10,520 bases of DNA, taken from positions 1-10,520 of the forward strand of contig JANXVK010000304.1 of assembly GCA_025351675.1 (NCBI GenBank), in the 5' to 3' direction. Below the pieces are notes generated by a model. The model saw nothing but the letters and a program-made list of their open reading frames with translations. It made no database searches and had not been told where the DNA came from. A program made the translations under genes and the position numbers. This document shows, in pieces, positions 1 through 6,262 of the stretch (position 1 is the stretch's first letter; every line of letters begins with the position of its first letter). This DNA is from Rhizobacter sp. (lineage in GTDB: Bacteria; Pseudomonadota; Gammaproteobacteria; Burkholderiales; Burkholderiaceae_C).

Positions 1-1
1 G

Positions 2-325
2 AACGTGCTGCTGGCCGAGGCCGAAGTGCCGTACGACCAGGTCTTCGAGATGGAAGACATCAACGGTGAGCTGGGCCAGGTCGACGTCGCGATCATCCTC
101 GGTGCCAACGACGTGGTGAATCCGGCCGCGCACATCAAGGGCAGCGTGATCTACGGCATGCCGATCATCGAGGCCTACAAGGCCAAGACCATCATCGTCA
201 ACAAGCGCTCGATGGCCGCGGGCTACGCCGGCCTCGACAACGAACTGTTCTACATGGACAAGACCATGATGGTGTTCGGCGATGCGAAGAAGGTCGTCGA
301 GGACATGGTGAAGGCGATCGAGTAG
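2..325 (+). CDS. pntB: NAD(P) transhydrogenase subunit beta, C-terminal part (partial at 5' edge)
   Basis: This is the last 107 residues of PntB, the membrane and NADP(H)-binding subunit of the proton-translocating transhydrogenase in the inner membrane. The enzyme uses the proton gradient to reduce NADP+ with NADH. The visible part is domain III, the NADP(H)-binding Rossmann-like domain. The stretches LLAEAEVPYDQVFEMEDIN, GANDVVNPAA, YGMPIIE, KRSMAAGYAG and FGDAKKVVEDMV are characteristic of the family. The reading frame is open at the window edge, so the N-terminal membrane domain and presumably pntA lie upstream. The gene ends in TAG, 14 bases before the stop of the convergent dctR. Identification is firm. 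No functional link to the transport genes is shown beyond adjacency. Confidence 0.95.
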   Translation, partial: NVLLAEAEVPYDQVFEMEDINGELGQVDVAIILGANDVVNPAAHIKGSVIYGMPIIEAYKAKTIIVNKRSMAAGYAGLDNELFYMDKTMMVFGDAKKVVEDMVKAIE

Positions 326-326
326 C

Positions 327-349
327 GGCGGCGCGCGGATCACGCCGCC
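327..349. terminator. GC-rich hairpin between convergent pntB and dctR (possible bidirectional terminator)
   Basis: Two 7-base arms, GGCGGCG (327-333) and CGCCGCC (343-349), are perfectly complementary around a 9-base loop. The hairpin starts one base after the pntB stop and runs over the last codons and stop of dctR on the other strand. Neither side carries a run of T, so a classic intrinsic terminator is not proven. Its position between converging stops makes a shared termination or 3'-end-protecting role plausible. Confidence 0.4.
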
Positions 350-954
350 AACAAGGTCGCGACCTCGGCCGCCGATCTCACGCCCAGCTTCGCGTAGACC
401 CGCGCGCGGTGCACTTCGACGGTGCGCACCGACACGTGCAACTCGTCGGCGATCACCTTGTTGAGCTTGCCGGCGGCGACGCGCTGCATCACCTCGTGTT
501 CGCGCTCGGTCAGGCTGGCGAGGCGCGCGCTGCGTTCTGCGGCGCGGGCATCGGTCTGGTGCATCGCCGCGTCGACCGCGAGCGCCTGCGCGATGCGGTC
601 GGCGAGCGCGTTGTCGCTGTACGGTTTTTCGAGAAAGTCGAAGGCGCCGTTCTTCAATGCCTCGACCGCCATCGGGATGTCGCCGTGGCCGCTCAGGAAC
701 AGCACCGGGTTGCGCAGCCGTCGCGTGACGAGTTCGTCGAATACGCGCAGGCCCGACATCGGCTCCATTCGCACGTCGAGAACGAACACGCCGGTGAGCG
801 GCCGCGGTGTGGCGTCGACCGCGGCGAGCAGCTCGGGCCCGTTTGCGAAGGTGCGTACCGTCAGGCCGCGCGAGCCGAGCAGAAAACCGAGCGCGTCGCG
901 CACCGCCGCCTCGTCGTCGAGCAGGTAGACGATGCCCGGCGGCGCCGCACTCAC
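340..954 (-). CDS. dctR: LuxR/FixJ-type response regulator, DctR-like
   Basis: This 204-residue transcription factor is the likely partner of the kinase directly upstream. Residues 7-125 form a receiver domain: acidic pair D13-D14, phospho-acceptor D60 in VFVLDVRMEPMSG, S89 at the conserved Ser/Thr position, and K110 in FLEKPY. Residues 145-204 form a LuxR-type helix-turn-helix, LTEREHEVMQ followed by KVIADELHVSVRTVEVHR. The start is a GTG whose bases overlap the kinase stop (GTGA), with GAGG seven bases upstream, so translation is probably coupled. The frame stays open further upstream, but that stretch lies antiparallel within the kinase gene's codons in a different frame and is not protein-like. 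The FixJ-like architecture and the TRAP operon next door match DctR of Rhodobacter. It presumably binds the dctS-dctP intergenic region. The symbol is inferred from family and context. Confidence 0.87.
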   Translation of the reverse strand: MSAAPPGIVYLLDDEAAVRDALGFLLGSRGLTVRTFANGPELLAAVDATPRPLTGVFVLDVRMEPMSGLRVFDELVTRRLRNPVLFLSGHGDIPMAVEALKNGAFDFLEKPYSDNALADRIAQALAVDAAMHQTDARAAERSARLASLTEREHEVMQRVAAGKLNKVIADELHVSVRTVEVHRARVYAKLGVRSAAEVATLLAA

Positions 955-2930
955 AGCGCCGCCTCGGTTTCGAGCGCGCCCACTGTCACCGCCAAGTCGA
1001 CCGGCAGCGTCATCGAGAACCACGCGCCGCCGCCGGGCGATTCGACGGCATCGAGCGCGCCATGGTGCGCCTCCAGGATCGAGCGGCAGATCGCCAGCCC
1101 CATGCCCATGCCATCGCGTTTGGTCGAGTAGAACGGCGCGCACAGGTCTTCGATGCGCCGGCCCTGCAGGCCCGGGCCGTTGTCGCGCACGTCGATGCGC
1201 ACGAAGCGCTGGTCCGGCGTGCGCAAGGTGCTGACGTCGATGTGGCGCGGCCGGGCGGCGTCTTGCGGCTGCTCGGCGAGCGCGTCGCCGGCATTGCGAA
1301 CCAGGTTGATCACGACCTGTTCGATCAGCACCGCATCGGCCACCACCGGCGGCAGCTTCGGCGCGAGCGCGAGCGTCAGCTGCACGTGCTGGCGCGCGAG
1401 TTCGCGACGCAAGAGGTCGACGCCGCCTTCGACCACCGCGTTCAACGAGCAGGCTTCGAGCTGCGGTTCGCGCCGCGTAAGAAACTGCCGGATCCGCTGC
1501 ACGATGCGCCCGGCGTGCGCCGCCTGCTCGCCCAGCCGCTGCAGTGCGCGCAAGACGGCCGGGTCGGCCGGGGTCTCGGGCCGCGCGTCGCGCTGCAGCG
1601 AGTTGATGACGCCGGCGTTGTAGCTCGAGATCGCGCTCAGCGGCTGGTTCAACTCGTGCGCCAGCGTCGACGCGATCTCGCCCAGCATCGTCAGCCGTGC
1701 GTGGTGCGCCATCGTGTCGGTCTGGCGGCGCTCGCGATCCTCCAAGCGCTTGCGCTCGGTGTTGTCGAGCACCGAGCCCATCCAGCCGATGTGGCGGCCG
1801 CTGGCGTCGACCAGCGGCGCCTCGAACAGGATGATGTCGAGCGCGCGGCCCTCGCGGTGCCGCCAGCGCGCCTCGTAGCCGCCGCGCGGCGCGTCGCCGG
1901 CCATGTTGCGGCGATGCCGCTGCATCGACTCGTCGATCGCGTCGGGCGGCCAATAAGGCATCGGCGGGTGCAGGCCGTTCAGATCCTCGGGGCTGTAGCC
2001 GACCATGTCGGCGAACGCGCGATTCACGTACAGCACGCGGCCGTCGAGGTCGCGCGCGCGCAGGCCGACTGTCAGCGAATCTTCCATCGCGCTGCGCCAC
2101 GCCGCTTCGGTGCGCCACGCGGCTTCGGCGCGCGAGACATCGTGCACCTGGCGCCGCAGCATCCACGTGATCGCACCGAGCAACAGTACGAAACCGGCCA
2201 CCATCGCCATCGGAAAACTCCGGTACCAGCGCGTCACGCGGTCGCGCGCGACGAGTTCGAGGTAGCTGTCGGTCAGCGTCGGCTCCAGGCTGATGCGGTG
2301 GGATGGGTGGTCGCCGGGGTCGCGGGCTTCGGTGGTCGAGGCCATCACGTCGCCGAAGCTGTCGACCAGGCGCACGTCGTACTTGCGTGCCAGCCACCAC
2401 GGCACGTTCTGGCGCAGCATGTCGGTCGGCGAATAGCGCGCGACCAGCGCGCCGCCCGAGGCCAGCGGCACGCGGATGTGGGCCGAGAGGCCGGTCGCGG
2501 CGAGGCTCGGCAGATCGGGCCGCGGCGCGAGTTCCGGCACGTGGGCGACGATGCGGTTGCTCGCGTCGAGCCAGGTCAGACTGACCCAGAAGCGGTGCAG
2601 GCCCTGCTGCACCTCGGGCGCCGCGGCGAAGGCCTCGGCGCTCAAGCCGCGGGGTTCCAGGCTGGCGGCGAATCGGATGAGCCGTGCGGTTTCGTTCTCG
2701 ATGCGGCCGCTGACCTGCGCCTGCAGCGAGAGCGCGTCAGAGGCCAGTTCGGTGCGCTGGTCTTCGAGCTCGGACTGCTCGTTCGCGCGCAACCAGGCCA
2801 GCACCGCTGCGACGAACACCAGAGAGATCAGCAGCGGCAGCGCCCACAGCCCGCGCCGCAGGGCCGGGCGCGGCGGCAGGGCCAGCGCCGGACGCGGCGA
2901 CGGCAAGGCGGGAGCGGTCGGTGCTGACAT
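951..2930 (-). CDS. dctS: Membrane PAS sensor histidine kinase, DctS-like
   Basis: This 659-residue inner-membrane kinase probably senses an external organic acid. A first membrane helix lies at about 29-47 and a second at about 239-257. Between them is a periplasmic region of roughly 190 residues that looks like a PDC/Cache-type sensor (SLTWLDASNRIVAHVPE). A PAS domain follows at about 278-392, with NRAFADMVGY and a PAC-like end WMGSVLDNTERK. The H-box has phospho-accepting H425 in LAHELNQPLSA. The N-box is NLVRNAGDAL (542-551), G1 is DNGPGL (583-588), and G2 is GMGMGLAICRSI (607-618). The ATG at 2930 was chosen because it directly precedes a normal short cytoplasmic tail and helix. The longer open frame would run through the control region and into dctP. 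No clear Shine-Dalgarno is visible. The stop overlaps the dctR start. The domain order matches DctS of Rhodobacter; the ligand is inferred. Confidence 0.88.
   Translation of the reverse strand: MSAPTAPALPSPRPALALPPRPALRRGLWALPLLISLVFVAAVLAWLRANEQSELEDQRTELASDALSLQAQVSGRIENETARLIRFAASLEPRGLSAEAFAAAPEVQQGLHRFWVSLTWLDASNRIVAHVPELAPRPDLPSLAATGLSAHIRVPLASGGALVARYSPTDMLRQNVPWWLARKYDVRLVDSFGDVMASTTEARDPGDHPSHRISLEPTLTDSYLELVARDRVTRWYRSFPMAMVAGFVLLLGAITWMLRRQVHDVSRAEAAWRTEAAWRSAMEDSLTVGLRARDLDGRVLYVNRAFADMVGYSPEDLNGLHPPMPYWPPDAIDESMQRHRRNMAGDAPRGGYEARWRHREGRALDIILFEAPLVDASGRHIGWMGSVLDNTERKRLEDRERRQTDTMAHHARLTMLGEIASTLAHELNQPLSAISSYNAGVINSLQRDARPETPADPAVLRALQRLGEQAAHAGRIVQRIRQFLTRREPQLEACSLNAVVEGGVDLLRRELARQHVQLTLALAPKLPPVVADAVLIEQVVINLVRNAGDALAEQPQDAARPRHIDVSTLRTPDQRFVRIDVRDNGPGLQGRRIEDLCAPFYSTKRDGMGMGLAICRSILEAHHGALDAVESPGGGAWFSMTLPVDLAVTVGALETEAAL
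962..965 (-). promoter_or_regulatory. Ribosome binding site for dctR
   Basis: GAGG on the minus strand lies seven bases before the GTG at 954. It supports the GTG start inside the kinase stop codon (GTGA overlap) and coupled translation of dctS and dctR. Confidence 0.55.
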
Positions 2931-2954
2931 GCGCCGAAGTCTAGGCCGACGCCC

Positions 2955-2967
2955 GTGGCGCGGCCAC
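2955..2967. repeat. Inverted repeat GTGGC-GCG-GCCAC, candidate operator half of the dct control region
   Basis: The five-base arms GTGGC (2955-2959) and GCCAC (2963-2967) are perfectly complementary around a 3-base centre. It shares the GTGG...CCAC outline with the repeat centred about 28 bases downstream, but the gap between the cores differs by one base. In this GC-rich background it could be chance. Confidence 0.35.
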
Positions 2968-2982
2968 CCGGCGGCCCCGAAA

Positions 2983-2996
2983 TGTGGAACTCCACA
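2983..2996. promoter_or_regulatory. Palindrome TGTGGA-AC-TCCACA, candidate regulator-binding site
   Basis: This is a perfect 14-base dyad with 6-base arms and a 2-base centre, in the middle of the dctS-dctP divergent region. Allowing one bulged base, the symmetry extends outward through GAAAT (2979-2983) and ATTTC (2997-3001). It lies 68 bases before the dctP start codon and 52 bases from the dctS start. That is a sensible place for a DctR operator serving both directions. The identity of the bound protein is inferred; another regulator is possible. Confidence 0.55.
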
Positions 2997-3053
2997 ATTT
3001 CGCGGCCCGGCGCGCGCCAACAGAATCCCGCCGCAGGTATCCATTCCGAGACC

Positions 3054-3058
3054 GGAGA
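3054..3058 (+). promoter_or_regulatory. Ribosome binding site for dctP
   Basis: GGAGA lies six bases before the ATG at 3065. It fixes the start there rather than at an in-frame ATG at 2984, which sits inside the palindrome and would add a tail not typical of a signal peptide. Confidence 0.75.
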
Positions 3059-3064
3059 CAAGAC

Positions 3065-4099
3065 ATGACTCACTCGCTGATCCAACGGCGCCGCCGCCTC
3101 GTGCTCGGCGCCGCCGCCGCAGCCGCCGCTTCCATCGCGCTGCCGACGACCCTGCGCGCACAAGCGCCGATCATCATCAAGTTCAGCCACGTCGTCGCTC
3201 CCGACACGCCCAAGGGCAAGGGCGCCCAGCGCTTCAAGGAGCTGGTCGAGCAGCGCACCAACGGCAAGGTCAAAGTCGAGCTGTACCCGAACAGCCAGCT
3301 CTACAAGGACAAGGAAGAGATGGAGGCGCTGCAGCTCGGCTCGGTGCAGATGCTCGCGCCTTCGCTCGCCAAGTTCGGCCCGCTCGGCGTGAAGGAATTC
3401 GAGGTCTTCGACCTGCCCTTCATCTTCAAGGACACGGCCGCATTCCGCGCCGTCACCGATGGGCCGGTCGGCGCCGACCTGTTCAAGAAGCTCGAGCCCA
3501 AAGGCATCAAGGGCCTGGCCTACTGGGACAACGGCTTCCACATCATGAGCGCCAACAAGCCGATGCACCACGTGGCCGACTTCAAGGGCCTGAAGATGCG
3601 CATCCAGAGTTCCAAGGTGCTCGACGCGCAGATGCGCGCGCTCGGTGCGATCCCGCAGGTGATGGCGTTCAGCGAGCTGTACCAGGCGCTGCAGTCGGGT
3701 GTGGTCGACGGTTGCGAAGGCGTGCCGTCGAACTTCTACACGCAGAAGACCTACGAGGTGCAGAAGCACACGACGATCTCGAACCACGGTCACCTCGCCT
3801 ACGCGGTGATCGTCAACAAGAAGTTCTGGGACGGCCTGCCTGCGGATGTGCGCACCACGCTCGAAGCGGCGCTGCGCGAAGCCACGACCTACGCCAACGC
3901 GATCGCCGAAACCGAGAACGTACAGGCGCTCGACAAGATGCGCGCGAGTGGCAAGACCACGATCTACACCCTCACGCCCGCCGAGACCAACGAATGGAAG
4001 ACCGCGCTGATGCCGGTCCACAAGGAGATGGAAGCGCGCCTGGGCAAGCCGACGATCGAGGCGGTCTACAAGGCCGCCGGGTTCGTGCCCGCGAAGTAG
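3065..4099 (+). CDS. dctP: TRAP transporter periplasmic substrate-binding protein, DctP family
   Basis: This 344-residue protein captures the substrate in the periplasm and delivers it to DctQM. Residues 1-33 are an export signal with four arginines (QRRRRLVLG), an alanine-rich hydrophobic core and cleavage near LRAQA. The arginine pair followed by LVLG resembles a Tat signal, though Sec export is possible. The mature protein shows DctP signatures: IKFSHVVAPDTPKGKGA, the YPNSQLYKD stretch, FDLPFIF, and KGLKMRIQSSKV. In this last one R179 is at the position of the arginine that grips the substrate carboxylate in the family. Next come AFSELYQALQSGVVDGCEG and SNFYTQKTYEVQK. Length and sequence are typical of the C4-dicarboxylate clade. 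It is the first gene of the TRAP operon, 74 bases before the porin. Family assignment is firm; the exact substrate (succinate, malate, fumarate or a related acid) is inferred. Confidence 0.93.
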   Translation: MTHSLIQRRRRLVLGAAAAAAASIALPTTLRAQAPIIIKFSHVVAPDTPKGKGAQRFKELVEQRTNGKVKVELYPNSQLYKDKEEMEALQLGSVQMLAPSLAKFGPLGVKEFEVFDLPFIFKDTAAFRAVTDGPVGADLFKKLEPKGIKGLAYWDNGFHIMSANKPMHHVADFKGLKMRIQSSKVLDAQMRALGAIPQVMAFSELYQALQSGVVDGCEGVPSNFYTQKTYEVQKHTTISNHGHLAYAVIVNKKFWDGLPADVRTTLEAALREATTYANAIAETENVQALDKMRASGKTTIYTLTPAETNEWKTALMPVHKEMEARLGKPTIEAVYKAAGFVPAK

Positions 4100-4105
4100 A
4101 AATTA

Positions 4106-4139
4106 CCGGCGGTGCGGCGCGGATGGCGCCGTGGGCCGG
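4106..4139 (+). repeat. Hairpin in the dctP-porin gap
   Basis: Two nested stems form here. The outer arms are CCGGC (4106-4110) with GCCGG (4135-4139). The inner arms are CGGCGC (4115-4120) with GCGCCG (4126-4131). They are separated by a small internal loop (four bases against three) and closed by a 5-base loop. It begins 7 bases after the dctP stop. No T-run follows. It could stop RNA decay or attenuate transcription, so that the binding protein is made in excess over downstream genes. That role is inference. Confidence 0.5.
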
Positions 4140-4161
4140 ACCCGTGTTCGATAAAACCCCC

Positions 4162-4168
4162 GAGGAGA
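4162..4168 (+). promoter_or_regulatory. Strong ribosome binding site that fixes the porin GTG start
   Basis: GAGGAGA lies five bases before the GTG at 4174. No ATG in this frame lies close enough to compete, and the GTG opens a normal signal peptide. The open frame extends far upstream through dctP but is out of frame with that gene's codons and meaningless there. Confidence 0.75.
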
Positions 4169-4173
4169 CAAGC

Positions 4174-5547
4174 GTGCTCAGAAAGACAGTCCTGCTCACC
4201 GCAATGCTGGCCGGCTTGGCCGTGACGCAGCCGGCGCGCGCCGACGAGATCGCGGATCTCAAGGCCGAGATCGCCGCGCAAAAGCGTGCGGCCGAGGCGC
4301 AGCAGCGCCGGCTCGACGCGCTCGAAAAGAAGCTCGACAACGTCGAGAGATCGCAGAGCGCCGCGGCGGCCCCGACGCCGGTGCCGGCCACCGCGACCGC
4401 GACCGCAGCGCAGGCACCCGCCCCGGGCCAGCAGGCCACCACCGGCTTGAGCTACGCGCAGGGCGATGGCCTGACCTACCGCACCGCCAGCGGCAGCGTC
4501 TCGCTCTACGGCCTGATCGATGTCTCGTACGTGCATGCGAACCACGGCACAGCGGCCGGCGACGCGTTCAACTCGCCGCGCGTCGCGTGGTTCAGCGGCA
4601 ACCGCTGGGGCATGACCGGCCGGCGCAACCTCGGCAGCACCGACCTGGATGTGATCTTCAGGCTCGAGGGCGAGTACGAGAGCCAGACCGGCGCCGATGA
4701 CACCCCGGGCGTGACCTTCAACCGCGACGCCTGGGTCGGCGTGCAAAGCGCAGCGTTCGGCAAGCTGACGCTCGGCCGCCAGAATGCCATCGGGCGCGAC
4801 CCGATCGCGTCGGCGATCTACGGCGACCCGTACGGCCCCGCCGCGCCATCGCTCGAAGAGGGCGGCTACTCGAACAACAACAACTTCAAGCAGCTGATTT
4901 TCTACGCAGGTAGCGCGAGCGGCACGCGGCTCAACAACGGCGTGGTCTGGAAGAAGGGCTTCGACAACGGCCTGTTCGCCGGTGCTTCGTACCAGTTCGG
5001 CGGCGCCGCCGGCGACTTCTCGAACGGCTCGTCGGAGACGGCCTCGCTCGCCTATGCCGGTGGTGCGTTCAACCTCGCCGGCTTCGCGACGGCGGCCAAG
5101 GTCGCCGGACAAACGAATCGTGCTTACTCGGTCGGTGGCAACTACACGGTCGGTCCGGTCCGGCTCAACGCCGGCCTGTTCCATTACACGGCGCAGCAGG
5201 CGGGTCTGGGCGACCGCAAGGACAACGCCTACACCGTCTCCGCCAAGTTCGCGCCGGCGGGCAGCCTCGACTACGAGCTCGGCTACCAGAACATGAAAGC
5301 CGCCAATGCCGCGGTGAACGGCGGCGGCAACGTGCTGAATGCATTCGCCAACGCGACGACGGCGAAGGCCACCGCGACCGGCAGCCGCGCCACGGTGTAC
5401 GCCTCGGCCTTCTATCACTTCGACAAGATCACCGAGGTCTACCTCGCCGGCGACTACCTGAAGCTGAAGGACGGCTACAAGGTTGGCGCGACCAACGGTT
5501 TCCCGAGCCAGACGGAGATCGCCCTCGGCCTGCGCACGCGATTCTGA
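4174..5547 (+). CDS. Outer-membrane general porin with N-terminal coiled-coil stalk
   Basis: This 457-residue protein is an outer-membrane channel, here probably the entry route for the TRAP substrate. Residues 1-23 form a Sec signal (KTVLLTAMLAGLAV, cleavage after ARA). Residues 24-60 form a charged heptad-like helix (IADLKAEIAAQ, then LDALEKKLDNVE), likely a trimeric coiled coil. Residues 62-90 are an Ala/Pro/Thr-rich linker. From about 108 the beta-barrel begins (GSVSLYGLIDVSY) with family signatures such as NRWGMTGRRNLG, AWVGVQSAAFGKLTLGRQN and YELGYQNM. It ends in aromatic-alternating strands and a terminal Phe (ALGLRTRF), the usual assembly signal. The fold matches Gram-negative porins of Burkholderiales. 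The stalk plus linker is less common and may reach toward peptidoglycan. It sits between dctP and dctQ with hairpins on both sides. Substrate specificity is not shown. Confidence 0.9.
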   Translation: MLRKTVLLTAMLAGLAVTQPARADEIADLKAEIAAQKRAAEAQQRRLDALEKKLDNVERSQSAAAAPTPVPATATATAAQAPAPGQQATTGLSYAQGDGLTYRTASGSVSLYGLIDVSYVHANHGTAAGDAFNSPRVAWFSGNRWGMTGRRNLGSTDLDVIFRLEGEYESQTGADDTPGVTFNRDAWVGVQSAAFGKLTLGRQNAIGRDPIASAIYGDPYGPAAPSLEEGGYSNNNNFKQLIFYAGSASGTRLNNGVVWKKGFDNGLFAGASYQFGGAAGDFSNGSSETASLAYAGGAFNLAGFATAAKVAGQTNRAYSVGGNYTVGPVRLNAGLFHYTAQQAGLGDRKDNAYTVSAKFAPAGSLDYELGYQNMKAANAAVNGGGNVLNAFANATTAKATATGSRATVYASAFYHFDKITEVYLAGDYLKLKDGYKVGATNGFPSQTEIALGLRTRF

Positions 5548-5563
5548 CGAGCGCTTTGCGCCT

Positions 5564-5589
5564 GATCGGCAGGAGTGCCCCTGCCGATC
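5564..5589 (+). repeat. Perfect 10-bp hairpin in the porin-dctQ gap
   Basis: The arms GATCGGCAGG (5564-5573) and CCTGCCGATC (5580-5589) are perfectly complementary around a 6-base loop. The hairpin begins 17 bases after the porin stop and ends 22 bases before the dctQ start. Only two T residues follow, so it is not a textbook terminator. A partial terminator, or a block to 3' RNA decay that favours the binding protein and porin over the membrane subunits, is likely. It is the strongest secondary-structure signal I found in the window. Confidence 0.7.
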
Positions 5590-5611
5590 CCTTGAGAGAC
5601 AACGACATCAC

Positions 5612-6262
5612 ATGTTCAACAGAAGCCTCGACCACCTGGAGGAATGGCTGATCACGTTCCTGATGGGGGCAGCCACCTTCGTGATCTTCCTGGCCGTGGT
5701 GCACCGGTTCGCCTCCGGCGTGCCGTACGTTCAGGACTTCACCGTCAAGCTCAACGTCGGCTGGGCGCAGGAGCTGTGCATCTACATGTTCGTGTGGATG
5801 GCGAAGTTCGGCGCGGCCTACGGCGTGCGCAACGGCACGCACGTCGGCGTCGACGTGCTGGTGCGCGCGTTGCCGAAAGAGAAGGCCAAGTATCTGATCA
5901 TGTTCGGCCTCTTGGCCGGCGCCTTGTTCACCGGCATCGTCGGCACGCTGGGTGCGCGCTTCGTCTGGGACAACGGCTTCCACTACGCGTTGCTGCACGA
6001 CTGGCTCGGCATGGATGTCGGCGACGTTCCCGAAGGCCCGACCTCGCCCGACCTCGAGATCTCCACCTGGATCGCCTACTCGTGCGTGCCGCTCGGCTCA
6101 TACCTGATGTGCTTCCGCTTCCTGCAGGTCGCGTGGAGCTTCTGGCAGACCGGCGAAGTGCCGCATGCCGATCACGGCGTCAAGGGGGTCGACGACGCCG
6201 CGCTCGAACCCGAAGACGTGCCGAACCCGCCTGATGCCCCGACCGGGGGAGCGCGCAAATGA
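5612..6262 (+). CDS. dctQ: TRAP transporter small membrane subunit, DctQ family
   Basis: This 216-residue inner-membrane protein pairs with DctM to form the membrane part of the transporter. Four membrane helices are visible at about 13-31, 50-69, 93-112 and 153-175. The second carries the DctQ signature: WAQELCIYMFVWMAKFGAAY followed by RNGTHVGVDVLV. The long periplasmic loop between helices 3 and 4 (about 118-150) and the overall length suit the dicarboxylate type of DctQ. The last 37 residues form an acidic, proline-rich cytoplasmic tail (DDAALEPEDVPNPPDAP) of unknown use. The start chosen is the ATG right before the first helix; a weak GAGAGA lies 12 bases upstream. Earlier in-frame codons lie inside the porin gene. 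The stop overlaps the dctM start (ATGA), showing coupled translation of the two subunits. Confidence 0.92.
   Translation: MFNRSLDHLEEWLITFLMGAATFVIFLAVVHRFASGVPYVQDFTVKLNVGWAQELCIYMFVWMAKFGAAYGVRNGTHVGVDVLVRALPKEKAKYLIMFGLLAGALFTGIVGTLGARFVWDNGFHYALLHDWLGMDVGDVPEGPTSPDLEISTWIAYSCVPLGSYLMCFRFLQVAWSFWQTGEVPHADHGVKGVDDAALEPEDVPNPPDAPTGGARK
6245..6250 (+). promoter_or_regulatory. Ribosome binding site for dctM
   Basis: GGGGGA, within the last codons of dctQ, lies eight bases before the dctM ATG at 6259. It supports the ATGA stop/start overlap. Confidence 0.5.

Larger units (their letters stand above)
2931..3064. promoter_or_regulatory. Divergent control region between dctS and dctP
   Basis: These 134 bases separate the kinase start (-) from the binding-protein start (+). 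They must hold the promoter of the TRAP operon and probably that of dctSR. Two inverted repeats sit here: a GTGGC/GCCAC pair centred near 2961 and a TGTGGA/TCCACA pair centred near 2989. The base composition drops to AT-rich only around the second repeat. I could not assign convincing -35/-10 boxes or a sigma-54 element. In the Rhodobacter system the matching divergent region is the DctR target; that role here is inference. Confidence 0.7.

Noticed and set aside
955..2400. Upstream extension of the dctR frame through the kinase gene
   Set aside because: The translation is low-complexity Arg/Ala/Pro sequence in a shadow frame of dctS. The receiver domain begins right after the GTG at 954.
807..2927. 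Long plus-strand open frame antisense to dctS and dctR
   Set aside because: It is rich in Arg, His, Gln and Ala, with no domain. It is a mirror of the real minus-strand codons.
2476..4173. Very long plus-strand open frame running through dctS, the control region and dctP into the porin
   Set aside because: It is open only because GC-rich DNA has few stop codons. Its translation before 4174 is Arg/Ala-rich without family similarity, and it is antisense to dctS and out of frame with dctP. Only the part from the GTG at 4174 is a gene.
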